NCBI RefSeq assembly: GCF_018492665.1 | Contig: NZ_JAFVME010000001.1 | Location: 434,001-498,000 of the forward strand | Reading direction: 5' to 3' | Source of the DNA: Pedobacter sp. B4-66 | GTDB taxonomy: Bacteria > Bacteroidota > Bacteroidia > Sphingobacteriales > Sphingobacteriaceae | Length of the DNA stretch: 64,000 nucleotides | In this document: one piece after another, positions 28,282-37,819 of the stretch | How positions within the stretch are numbered: the first letter of the stretch is position 1 | How the letters are laid out: the number at the start of each line of letters is the position of its first letter | Made by a program: the position numbers and the translations under genes | The notes under the pieces: model-generated | Database searches by the model: none | Told to the model about the DNA's origin: nothing | The model's input: only the letters and a program-made list of their open reading frames with translations

Positions 28282-30645
28282 TTACTCGTATTTCAATGCA
28301 TCAATTGCGTTTGCCTTTGCTACTTTTAATGATTGTACACTTACAGTTAGGATTGCAATAATTAATGATATTCCTGCCGCTATTACAAATGGTAAAGCCG
28401 AAATACTCACTCTAAATTCGTATGCAGATAACCATTTATTGATGATAATGTAAGCCAGTGGAAAAGCGATTAGATTGGCAATGCATACCAGCTTAACAAA
28501 ATCTTTGTTGAGCAATGTTAAAATATTTGCAGTGCTTGCACCCAAAACTTTACGAATGCTGATTTCTTTTTTGCGTTGCTCAGCCATAAATAAGGCAAGC
28601 CCCAACAGGCCGAGACAAGAAATGAAGATGGCAAAACCGCCAAACCAGTTGGACAAAGTACCAAGCAACTGTTCATTTTGAAATTTCTGTTCAAAACTAT
28701 CATTCACAAATCTGCTATCAACAGGAAAATCTGGATTTATCTTTTTGAAGATCCCGTTAATTTGCTCAATCGAGGTACTGATATTTTGATCAGAATTTAT
28801 GCGGGCAATAATAGAACTGACCTCCCCCATCTGATAAAACATGACTGTAGGATTAGCATTTTTATAAGGTGATTCTGATACATAATCTTTCATCACGCCA
28901 ACAATTGTATAGGGAATATCACCTTTTTTAACAACTGTACCTACGGCCTGTTTTAATCCCATCGTCTTTACAGCTGCTTCATTCACTATTATAGTTGCTG
29001 AATCTGTAAACTGAGGAGAGAAATCTCTACCTGATAACATTTCGGCACCAATCGTTTTAGTAAAATTATAACCTGAACTCCCGTAATTGAATAAAAATAC
29101 ATCATTTGGGTTTTTTCCCGGCCAATTAAAACTACTGCTATTATTTCCACCTTCATTAAGTGGTTTACTAAAATAGGTTACATCAGTAACGGCCCCTGAT
29201 TTAAGGAGCAGATCCCTAACCAGCGTTAGCTGAGATTCTGTACTAAGATTTCCCTGTATCGGAATTTCGACTAATCCTGTTTTATTATATCCAATGGGTT
29301 TGTTTTTAATATAATTTAGCTGCTGATAGATTACTGAAGTACAGATGATCAGACAAACGGCAAATACAAACTGGAAGATCACCAATATCCTCCGGATGAA
29401 AAATGAGGAACTGCCAGCTATCCTGTATCCTTTTAAAACCTTAACAGGCTCAAAGGCGGAGAGATAAAATGCAGGATAGCTCCCTGCAATAAAGCCTGTT
29501 AACAGTGATAAACCTATTAATATGCACCAAAATCTCCAATCATAATAACCGATGACAAGATCAATATTCAACAACCCATTGAAATAGGGTAAAGTCAACT
29601 CCATAAGCGCGAATGCAACCAGCATTCCAATAAAAGCCATTAGCATTGATTCCAGTATAAACTGGCTAACGAGAGATTTCCTAGACGAGCCTATAGCCTT
29701 TCGTACGCCGACTTCCTTTGCTCTTTTTTCAGATCTTGCTGTAGAAAGGTTCATAAAATTCACACAAGCGATGAGCAAGATACAAAAGGCCAAAACAAAG
29801 AAAATCCGGAGTTGGTCGATTTTACCACCAACAGATTTACCATTCTCAAATTTATCGTATAAATGCAATTTAGAGAGCGGCTGCAGTAATGCTTCACTAG
29901 CCGAAACCTTTCGATTGCGTTTATAAATACCTTTCATTTGACTGCTAACCTGATCAAAAAAACGATTGTCTTTTAACTGGAGAAGAGTTAAACTGTTGTT
30001 GCCTTTCCAATTCAATTCCTTCCTTTCAGGATCAAACTTTTCTAATAAAGCCCAAGGCAATAAATAATCAAACCGGAGACTAGTGTTATGAGGTATATCT
30101 TTAATAACGGCTTCTACTTTTAGCCCTTCTGTATTTCCTATTTTTACTATTTTATTAATCGGATCTTCGTTACCGAATAGATTTTTTGCTAAGGTCTCAG
30201 TCAGGATCACGGTATTTACCTGCTGTAAAGCATTAGTAGCATTACCTCTGATAAATTTATAATCCAATATTTTTAAAAAGGATGGCTCAGCATATATGGC
30301 ATTTTTTTTAAAGCTGTTTGGACCATAACTGATCAGTTGATTTTCCGGAAAGCTGGAATGTGCCGCGTATTCTACTCCCTGGATTTTATCCCTTATTTCT
30401 TTAGCCATGGGTGTAGGTGTTGTAGGCCAGGTTGTAATTTTCCCATTAGCATCCATATTGTTATAAACCATATAGATTTTATCGCAATTACTGAACTGCT
30501 TATCAAAGCTCCACTCGTAAGCAACGTACATTAACAACACCATACAACTGGCCAAACCAATAGCCAGTCCTCCCACATTAATCAATGTGTACCCCTTATT
30601 TTTCCAAAGGTTCCTTAGTGCTATTTTTAAGTTTAATCTGAACAT
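28282..30645 (-). CDS. MacB/FtsX-type ABC transporter permease (array copy 5)
   Basis: A 787-residue permease starting at the ATG at 30645 (MFRLNLKIALRNLWKNKGYT). The frame stays open upstream to 30816, but that extension overlaps the end of copy 4 and has no permease similarity, and every other copy begins at this motif. Layout and motifs follow the subgroup: KRAKEVGVRKAIGS, EQRKKEISIRKVLGA, final ANAIDALKYE (Ala replaces the usual Pro in the tail). It is closest to copy 6, with which it also shares nearly identical DNA at the start, pointing to recent duplication. Confidence 0.94.
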   Translation of the reverse strand: MFRLNLKIALRNLWKNKGYTLINVGGLAIGLASCMVLLMYVAYEWSFDKQFSNCDKIYMVYNNMDANGKITTWPTTPTPMAKEIRDKIQGVEYAAHSSFPENQLISYGPNSFKKNAIYAEPSFLKILDYKFIRGNATNALQQVNTVILTETLAKNLFGNEDPINKIVKIGNTEGLKVEAVIKDIPHNTSLRFDYLLPWALLEKFDPERKELNWKGNNSLTLLQLKDNRFFDQVSSQMKGIYKRNRKVSASEALLQPLSKLHLYDKFENGKSVGGKIDQLRIFFVLAFCILLIACVNFMNLSTARSEKRAKEVGVRKAIGSSRKSLVSQFILESMLMAFIGMLVAFALMELTLPYFNGLLNIDLVIGYYDWRFWCILIGLSLLTGFIAGSYPAFYLSAFEPVKVLKGYRIAGSSSFFIRRILVIFQFVFAVCLIICTSVIYQQLNYIKNKPIGYNKTGLVEIPIQGNLSTESQLTLVRDLLLKSGAVTDVTYFSKPLNEGGNNSSSFNWPGKNPNDVFLFNYGSSGYNFTKTIGAEMLSGRDFSPQFTDSATIIVNEAAVKTMGLKQAVGTVVKKGDIPYTIVGVMKDYVSESPYKNANPTVMFYQMGEVSSIIARINSDQNISTSIEQINGIFKKINPDFPVDSRFVNDSFEQKFQNEQLLGTLSNWFGGFAIFISCLGLLGLALFMAEQRKKEISIRKVLGASTANILTLLNKDFVKLVCIANLIAFPLAYIIINKWLSAYEFRVSISALPFVIAAGISLIIAILTVSVQSLKVAKANAIDALKYE

Positions 30646-30662
30646 GACTTTAGCGTTTAAAT

Positions 30663-33026
30663 TTATTCGTATTTCAAGGCATCGATGGGATTTGCTTTTG
30701 CCACTTTTACTGATTGTACACTTACAGTTAGTATCGCTATAATTAAGGAGACAAATAGCGCCACACAAAAAGGAATTATGGAAATAGAAACACGAAAATC
30801 GTAATGGGAAAGCCACTTATTCACAGCAATGTAAGCTAGTGGAAAAGCGATCAAATTCGCAACTGTTACTAATTTAATAAAATCTTTATTCAGCAATTCT
30901 AGAATACTCATATTACTAGCCCCCAACACTTTGCGGATACTGATTTCCTTTTTACGTTGTTCTGCCATGTAAAGTGCTAATCCTAACAAACCCAAACAAG
31001 AAATAAATATTGCAAAACCTCCAAACCAGTTGGCTACAGTTCCCAAAAGTTTCTCATTCCCAAACTTTTCTTCAAAATTATCATCAATAAATTTGCGTTC
31101 TACAGGGAACCCGGGATTAAGCGTCCTTACAATCTCATCAATTTGGGATATTAATTTGCTTAAGTTCTGATTTGGATTTAAACGAGCAACGACAACTGCT
31201 GAATTAACATTATCATTACCAATAACCATAGGCAGCGTTTTTTCAAATGGCGATTCAACGATAAAGTCTTTTACGACCCCAATAATCGTTGCTTTTCTAT
31301 CACCCCAACCTATAAGAGTACCAACAGGATTTCTTAACCCCATTACGCTTACAGCGGTTTCGTTTACTATTACGTTTGCAGAATCTGAAAATTTCATAGA
31401 AAAATCTCTTCCATCAGCAATTTCAGCATCAATTGTCTTTACAAAATCGTACCCGGCAAATCGATAATTAAATAAAACATCTCCTCCTTTAGTTTTACCT
31501 GGCCAACTTACATTCATTGTCCTATGTCCCATTTGCCCCATGCTCCTGCTAAAATTCGTAACACTGTTAACAGCACCTGTTTTTAAAAGTTGTTCCTTTA
31601 AAAGATCTAGTTTTCCCTTATCCTGCAAGGAGCCTACAAGGCTAATTTCAACCAGATTATTCTTGTTATATCCAATTGACTTGTTCTTAATATAATTGAT
31701 TTGTTGGTAAATGATTGTGGTGAAAATGATAAGGCAAGCTGCAAATACAAATTGAAATATAACCAATATCTTCCTAACAGATAAAGATGAGCCCTGAGCA
31801 TTTCGAAATCCTTTAAGTGCCTTTACAGGATCAAATGAAGAGAGATAAAACGCAGGATAACTACCAGCAACGAGCCCCGTGAAAAAAGTCAATCCTATTA
31901 AGGCACACCATAATTCCCAATCCGAATAATCAATATTAAGATCAGTATTTAATACCCCATTAAAGTAAGGAATGCCTATCTCAATTAAAACAAACCCAAC
32001 AATTAACCCAAAAATGGTAAGTAAAAAGGATTCGAGCATAAATTGCGATATCAACATCTTTCTGGTGGAACCAATGACCTTACGAACCCCCACCTCTTTT
32101 GCTCTTTTTTCCGACCTCGCCGTAGAAAGGTTCATAAAATTAACACAGGCTATAAAAAGAATACAAAGTGCCAACAGGAAAAAAGTTCGAACCTGAGTGA
32201 TCTTTCCACCAACAGATTTCCCATTTTGAAATTCGCTATATAGATGCCATTTTGATAAGGGATGTAACATAGCCTCATTTTCTGATTTTGGATCATTTCT
32301 TAGATAAACACCTTTTATCATCTGACTCGCGGCATTAAAAGCCTTCTCATCAACCAACTGAACCATAGTTAAACAAAACATACCCTGCCAATGCATGTCT
32401 TTAATCCACGGGTTTTGACTTTCAAATAAACTCCATGGCATAAGGTACTCAAACTGAATAGAACTGTTTTTCGGAAGATCGGCCATAATACCCTCTACTT
32501 TCAGGAAGGTTTTATTATCCAATTTCACGGTTTTATTTATAGGGTCTTCAGTACCGAAAAGTTTTTTAGCTAATGATTCTGTAAGAATAACGGTATTTAC
32601 TTTTTTTAGGGCCTGATCAGGATTTCCTTTTAAAAACTTATAATCGAGTATTTTTAAAAAATCTGGATCTGCATAAACAGAGCTTGTCTTATAGCTATTA
32701 TCTCCATTCCCAATTAGATGTTGCTCCGGATAACTTGAGTGGGAAGCGTATTTAACACCTGATATTTTAGCTTTTAGTTCTGGCGCCATCACCCCAGGTG
32801 TCCAAGCATAGCTTGTTTTTTCAGTACTAGTCTGGTGATTAGTATAAAGTATATAAGTGTTTTTATAATTTGTAAATTGTTTATCATAGCCCCATTCGTA
32901 GGCTACATACAATAACAAAATCATACAACTGGCTAATCCAATGGCTAGCCCGCCAACATTAATCAATGTATAAACTTTGTTTTTCCAAAGATTTCTTAAA
33001 ACGATTTTGAGATTGAGTTTAAACAT
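30663..33026 (-). CDS. MacB/FtsX-type ABC transporter permease (array copy 4)
   Basis: A 787-residue two-repeat permease of the copies 3-6 subgroup. TM1 is VGGLAIGLASCMILLLYVAY. Coupling motifs are KRAKEVGVRKVIGS and EQRKKEISIRKVLGA, and it ends ANPIDALKYE. The periplasmic domains (about 45-280 and 455-665) carry most of the differences from its neighbours, for example in SRSMGQMGHRTM, which the sisters replace with N/G-rich text. Gaps on both sides are 17 bases, so translation is probably coupled along the message. Confidence 0.94.
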   Translation of the reverse strand: MFKLNLKIVLRNLWKNKVYTLINVGGLAIGLASCMILLLYVAYEWGYDKQFTNYKNTYILYTNHQTSTEKTSYAWTPGVMAPELKAKISGVKYASHSSYPEQHLIGNGDNSYKTSSVYADPDFLKILDYKFLKGNPDQALKKVNTVILTESLAKKLFGTEDPINKTVKLDNKTFLKVEGIMADLPKNSSIQFEYLMPWSLFESQNPWIKDMHWQGMFCLTMVQLVDEKAFNAASQMIKGVYLRNDPKSENEAMLHPLSKWHLYSEFQNGKSVGGKITQVRTFFLLALCILFIACVNFMNLSTARSEKRAKEVGVRKVIGSTRKMLISQFMLESFLLTIFGLIVGFVLIEIGIPYFNGVLNTDLNIDYSDWELWCALIGLTFFTGLVAGSYPAFYLSSFDPVKALKGFRNAQGSSLSVRKILVIFQFVFAACLIIFTTIIYQQINYIKNKSIGYNKNNLVEISLVGSLQDKGKLDLLKEQLLKTGAVNSVTNFSRSMGQMGHRTMNVSWPGKTKGGDVLFNYRFAGYDFVKTIDAEIADGRDFSMKFSDSANVIVNETAVSVMGLRNPVGTLIGWGDRKATIIGVVKDFIVESPFEKTLPMVIGNDNVNSAVVVARLNPNQNLSKLISQIDEIVRTLNPGFPVERKFIDDNFEEKFGNEKLLGTVANWFGGFAIFISCLGLLGLALYMAEQRKKEISIRKVLGASNMSILELLNKDFIKLVTVANLIAFPLAYIAVNKWLSHYDFRVSISIIPFCVALFVSLIIAILTVSVQSVKVAKANPIDALKYE

Positions 33027-33043
33027 GTTAGAGCTGATTTAGT

Positions 33044-35413
33044 TTATTCGTATTTTAATGCATCAACAGGATTGGCTTTTGCCACTTTTACCGATTGTAT
33101 GCTTACGGTTAAAACTGCAATTAGAATAGAGATACATGCAGCCAGAGCAAAAGGTAAAAAAGATATTGAAATACGATATTCGAAAGCAGAAAGCCACTTA
33201 TTAATAATGATATAAGCGACCGGAAAAGCGATTAAATTTGCAATGACAACCAGTTTGATAAAATCTCTATTTAATAAGGTTAGGATATTTCCTGTACTTG
33301 CTCCCAAAACTTTACGAATACTGATTTCCTTTTTGCGTTGCTCTGCCATAAACAAGGCTAATCCAAGCAAGCCTAGACAAGAAATAAAGATGGCAAAACC
33401 ACCAAACCAATTAGATAATGTACCCAAGAGCTTTTCGTTTTGAAATTTGACTTCAAATGATTCATCTACAAATTTTCTATTTACAGGATAATTAGGTTCA
33501 ATTCCTTTAACCAATTCATCAATTTTATTTAATGAGGAACCAATATTTTGATTAGGATTTAAGCGGGCAAGAATAACTTCAGGATTATCCAAATAACTTG
33601 GATAAAATATCATTGGAGCAACCTTTTGGTATGCACTTTCTATTACAAAATCTTTTACAACGCCAACATTTATAAACTTATCATCTCCTGCCGAGATGAT
33701 GGCACCAACAGGATTTTTAAGTCTCATCATTTTTACCGCAGCCTCATTTAACATTACGCTTGCGCTATCATTTCTATTAATTGAAGAAAGTTCTCTCCCC
33801 CCAACTAACTCCGTTCCAATAGTTTTAATAAAATCACTACCTATCCCTCTGTTATTAAACAAAATGGATTCACCCGGACTTTTGCCCTCCCACGATACAT
33901 CAGTAGTATTATTACCATCTTCAGTAATGTCTCTAGTGAAAAAAGTAACCTGAGATGCTGCACCTGATTTTAACAGTTGAGTTTTTAATAACTCAAGCTT
34001 ACTATTTTCTCTCATTTTGCCTTGCACAGAAATTTGAACAAGGTTAGACTTATCATAACCAATTGGCTTATTTTTCACATACCTAAGCTGTTGATAAATT
34101 ACTGTAGTGCAAATAATTAGGCAAGCAGCAAAACCAAACTGAACAACTACCAGAACTTTCCGGATAGAAACTGAAGAATCTGTTTTGATTTTGGAACCTT
34201 TTAATACTTTAATTGGCTCAAAAGAAGACAAATACAGCGCAGGATAACTTCCTGCAATAAATCCTGTAAAAATCATTAAAGCAAGAAGTGTAATCCAAAA
34301 ATTAGCATTACGATAATCGATTTGTAATTGAAGATTTAATAAGTTGTTAAAGTATGGTAAACTAACCTCGACCAGAACAAAAGCCAGAACTGTTGAAAGA
34401 AAAGTTATGAATAGAGATTCTAATAAAAACTGGCCGATTAACGATTTACGAGTAGAGCCAATTGCCTTGCGGATCCCCACCTCTTTTGCCCTGCGCTCGG
34501 AACGGGCCGTAGATAAATTCATGAAATTTACACAGGCAATCAACAAAATACAAAAGGCAAGCATTAAGAATATTTTAAGCTGCTCAATTTTACCTCCAAC
34601 AGACTTTCCATTTTCAAAATCATTGTACAAATTCCATTTAGTTAATGGGTGTAATAATGCCTCCGAAGTATTACCCTTTTGATTTCGCGCATAGATACCT
34701 TTCATTGAAGCATTTGATTCAGAAAAAAAATTATTATCCGTTAATTGAACAAGCGTTAGGCACATATTATTTCCCCAAGTAGCATTTTTCGCCCACGGCT
34801 CCCTTTTTTCAAACAAGGTCCAAGGCATTATGCACTCAAATGTGATGCTATTATTAGCTGGTACATCTTCAATTATGGCCTCAACTTTTAATACATCTTG
34901 ATTTTCAAGCTTTAATATCTTATTTATTGGATCATCATTACCAAATAACTTTTTAGCAAAAGATTTTGTAAGAATAATGGTATTAACCCCTTTTAATACC
35001 TCATCAGGATTACCCTTGATGAATTTATAATCTAAGATTTTGACAAATGAAGGGTCTGCAAAAACCGCCCTGGTGTTTAGCTTATTTTCGCCCACACTAA
35101 TTAATTTTCCACTCGGATAAGTAGAATGTGATGCATATTTAACACCTGGAATTTTTGCGGCAACCTCTTGAGCCATAACATTAGGTGTCCAGGCCCAGCT
35201 AAAAATTTTACCGTTTGCAGGCGCATTTTGATAAACTACATATGTTTTATCATGATTGGTAAACTGCTTGTCATACCCCCATTCATAAGCTACATAAAGC
35301 AATAGGATCATGCAACTGGCCAGTCCTATACCTAAGCCACCAATATTTATAAGTGTAAATCCCTTGTTCTTCCAAAGGTTTCTTAGTGCGATTTTGACGT
35401 TGAGTTTAAACAT
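33044..35413 (-). CDS. MacB/FtsX-type ABC transporter permease (array copy 3)
   Basis: A 789-residue two-repeat permease, the first of the four closely related copies. The start is MFKLNVKIALRNLWKNKGFT. Coupling motifs are RRAKEVGIRKAIGS and EQRKKEISIRKVLGA, and it ends ANPVDALKYE. It shows the common topology of one plus three TM helices per half around large periplasmic domains. It is 17 bases from its neighbours on both sides. No transport substrate can be assigned; the family in Gram-negative bacteria includes MacB (drug/peptide efflux) and LolCE (lipoprotein release), and the neighbouring HlyD adaptor favours the MacB-like role. Confidence 0.94.
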   Translation of the reverse strand: MFKLNVKIALRNLWKNKGFTLINIGGLGIGLASCMILLLYVAYEWGYDKQFTNHDKTYVVYQNAPANGKIFSWAWTPNVMAQEVAAKIPGVKYASHSTYPSGKLISVGENKLNTRAVFADPSFVKILDYKFIKGNPDEVLKGVNTIILTKSFAKKLFGNDDPINKILKLENQDVLKVEAIIEDVPANNSITFECIMPWTLFEKREPWAKNATWGNNMCLTLVQLTDNNFFSESNASMKGIYARNQKGNTSEALLHPLTKWNLYNDFENGKSVGGKIEQLKIFLMLAFCILLIACVNFMNLSTARSERRAKEVGIRKAIGSTRKSLIGQFLLESLFITFLSTVLAFVLVEVSLPYFNNLLNLQLQIDYRNANFWITLLALMIFTGFIAGSYPALYLSSFEPIKVLKGSKIKTDSSVSIRKVLVVVQFGFAACLIICTTVIYQQLRYVKNKPIGYDKSNLVQISVQGKMRENSKLELLKTQLLKSGAASQVTFFTRDITEDGNNTTDVSWEGKSPGESILFNNRGIGSDFIKTIGTELVGGRELSSINRNDSASVMLNEAAVKMMRLKNPVGAIISAGDDKFINVGVVKDFVIESAYQKVAPMIFYPSYLDNPEVILARLNPNQNIGSSLNKIDELVKGIEPNYPVNRKFVDESFEVKFQNEKLLGTLSNWFGGFAIFISCLGLLGLALFMAEQRKKEISIRKVLGASTGNILTLLNRDFIKLVVIANLIAFPVAYIIINKWLSAFEYRISISFLPFALAACISILIAVLTVSIQSVKVAKANPVDALKYE

Positions 35414-35430
35414 CTTAAAACTGGTTTAGG

Positions 35431-37803
35431 TTATTCGTATTTTAATGCGTCAACAGGATTCGCTTTTGCAGCTTTATACGCCTGAAAGCTTACGGTTAAA
35501 AAAGCGATTACACTGGTACCAAATATGGCAACAACGATGATCCACCAGGAAATTGCGGTGCGGAATTCAAAATGGCCCAGCCACTTATTCATCAGGTAAT
35601 AGGCAATCGGCACACCAATTATTACTGCTACCAAAATCATTTTCATAAACGCCACAGAAAGCAATTGCATAATACTGGCTACTGAAGCACCGAGGACTTT
35701 GCGCACTCCAAATTCTTTAGTTCGTTGCTCTGCACTATAAGCTGCCAAACCAAACAACCCTAAACACGATATAAATATGGCCAGTCCGCCAAATAGATTA
35801 GATAAAATCCCAAGAACCCTTTCTCCCTGTAGCTTTTTGGCATACAGATCATTAACAAATTTCAAATCAACCGGGTAAGCAGGATTTATTTGTTTGGTTA
35901 CCTGCGTTATCAATTCAACATTTTTAGTTAAATTATTATTCGGATTAAGACGCATGGTGATCTGACCACCCCATCCCGGATTGAAAGCAATTACCATAGG
36001 CCGGTCGGTATAATAGGGTGAGCCCCAAATGAAATCATTAAAAACTCCTACCACAGTGAAATCATTTCCATGATACTTTACCGGTGTACCAATCGGATTT
36101 TTAAGCCCCATCAATTTCACAGCAGTACTGCTTAACATTAATGCTGCAGTATCTGAAGCAAATGACTTAGAGAAATCGCGTCCCGAAACCATTTGTATTC
36201 CATTTGTTTTGGTAAAGTCGTAGGTAGTTGCAATCTGATTAAAAATTACATCCTTATCTGCTTTAGTCATTCCAGGCCATTCGAAATTCCAAAAACTAGA
36301 GCCACTATTTGATAAACTTAAAGACGATTGATATAAGGCCGTAACCGCACCCGATTTTAACAACTCTGTCTTAAAAAGATCAAACTTCTTTCCTAGTTCA
36401 CCATCCTGAGGCATTTCAACCAAAAGATTTAGGTCATAGCCTACCGGTTTGTCTTTAATAAACTGAACCTGTTTATAAATAACCAGTGTGGCAATAATCA
36501 GAATAATAGCAAAGCTAAACTGACCAATAACCAGTACCTGCCTTAAGCTAACAGGAATAACTCTTGTTCTTGTAACTTTTCTTTTTAAAGTCTGGATAGG
36601 ATTAAAAGCAGAAAGATACAATGCAGGGTAACTTCCCGACAGCAATCCTGTTAACAGGATCACACTTAGAATACCAACCCAATACCTGCTGCTATAGTAA
36701 TCAATACTAAGTTCTATATTAAGCAGGTTATTAAATGTTGGTAGTAAAACTTCTACCAATACAATGGCGACTAATACACTGATAACGGTTAGTAGAATAG
36801 ATTCTGTTAGGAATTGAGAGATTAAAGAAGCTCTGCTCGCTCCTATTGTTTTTTTAATCCCCACTTCCTTTGCCCTTCTTTCAGACTTGGCTGTTGCCAT
36901 GTTCATAAAGTTAATACAGGCAATTAGCAGGATGCCAACGGCTAATGCGATAAATAAGTAAATACGTTCAATATCGCCACCAACACTTTTCCCATTCAAA
37001 AACTCCCCAAACAGGTGTCTGTCGGATAGCTTATATATAAAAGATTCATCCGTTGCATCTTTACTGTTTCTTTTTATAATTCCTTTCAGCTTTGCATTTA
37101 TCAAAGAAATGTCGGCCTGCTCATTTACACGAACTACAGTTTGCCAGTTGTAATTTCCCCACTGAGGCCGTTTTACCCAATCTAAAAGCGTTTCAAATAA
37201 AGACCATGGCATCAGAAAATCAAATGTATTTGAGTAATTGGCAGGCAAATCCTTAATAATACCAGTAACCTTTAAATCTACCTCGTTGTTATAACGAACT
37301 GATTTGTTAAGTGCATCGCCATCTTTAAACAGCAACTTTGCCATCCGTTCCGTTAAAACCACAGATTTAGCTGTGTTTAAAGCTGTGGAAGGATTGCCCG
37401 CAATAAATTCATAGTTAAAGATTTTCAGATTATCGGGATCAGCATATTTAGCCTCTTTTTTAAAGCTATTTTCTCCATTGGCTATTAACTGTTGTCCGGC
37501 ATTACAGACGCGACTTACGGCCTCAATACCTGGAGTTTCTTGTTTTATAACCGGTCCAATTGCGTTGCTTGTAGCATCTGACGTTTCTTGAATATTACCC
37601 TTTGCATCAACAAAATTGGTCATTACCTGATAAACACCTTCCGATCCTTTAAATTTCTTATCAAAACTCCACTCATAGGACACATATAATAGCAGCAAAA
37701 GGCATGATGCAAGACCTATTGCTAAACCGACAACATTAATTATCGATGAAGTTTTATGCTTCCAGAGGTTACGTAAGGCTATTTTTAAATTAAGTTTAAA
37801 CAT
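35431..37803 (-). CDS. MacB/FtsX-type ABC transporter permease (array copy 2)
   Basis: A 790-residue two-repeat permease closest to copy 7 rather than to its physical neighbours (both have KTIGA in the first coupling helix, EQRTKEFG.RKVLGASVAS in the second, and NLFGGLAIFISCLGLFGL). It ends ANPVDALKYE. Copy 2 and copy 7 flank the four copies 3-6, as if a module had been duplicated and then filled by tandem expansion, or expanded between two older genes (inference). Gaps are 16 and 17 bases. Confidence 0.94.
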   Translation of the reverse strand: MFKLNLKIALRNLWKHKTSSIINVVGLAIGLASCLLLLLYVSYEWSFDKKFKGSEGVYQVMTNFVDAKGNIQETSDATSNAIGPVIKQETPGIEAVSRVCNAGQQLIANGENSFKKEAKYADPDNLKIFNYEFIAGNPSTALNTAKSVVLTERMAKLLFKDGDALNKSVRYNNEVDLKVTGIIKDLPANYSNTFDFLMPWSLFETLLDWVKRPQWGNYNWQTVVRVNEQADISLINAKLKGIIKRNSKDATDESFIYKLSDRHLFGEFLNGKSVGGDIERIYLFIALAVGILLIACINFMNMATAKSERRAKEVGIKKTIGASRASLISQFLTESILLTVISVLVAIVLVEVLLPTFNNLLNIELSIDYYSSRYWVGILSVILLTGLLSGSYPALYLSAFNPIQTLKRKVTRTRVIPVSLRQVLVIGQFSFAIILIIATLVIYKQVQFIKDKPVGYDLNLLVEMPQDGELGKKFDLFKTELLKSGAVTALYQSSLSLSNSGSSFWNFEWPGMTKADKDVIFNQIATTYDFTKTNGIQMVSGRDFSKSFASDTAALMLSSTAVKLMGLKNPIGTPVKYHGNDFTVVGVFNDFIWGSPYYTDRPMVIAFNPGWGGQITMRLNPNNNLTKNVELITQVTKQINPAYPVDLKFVNDLYAKKLQGERVLGILSNLFGGLAIFISCLGLFGLAAYSAEQRTKEFGVRKVLGASVASIMQLLSVAFMKMILVAVIIGVPIAYYLMNKWLGHFEFRTAISWWIIVVAIFGTSVIAFLTVSFQAYKAAKANPVDALKYE

Positions 37804-37819
37804 GGTGTGTTAATTAAGG

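Noticed and set aside
30646..30816. 57-residue N-terminal extension of permease copy 5
   Set aside because: It overlaps the coding end of copy 4, has no permease character, and all sister genes begin at MF[KR]LN.
34344..34682. 112-codon frame antisense to permease copy 3
   Set aside because: Same position as antisense frames opposite copies 4 and 6, so it is a shadow of the conserved coding sequence.
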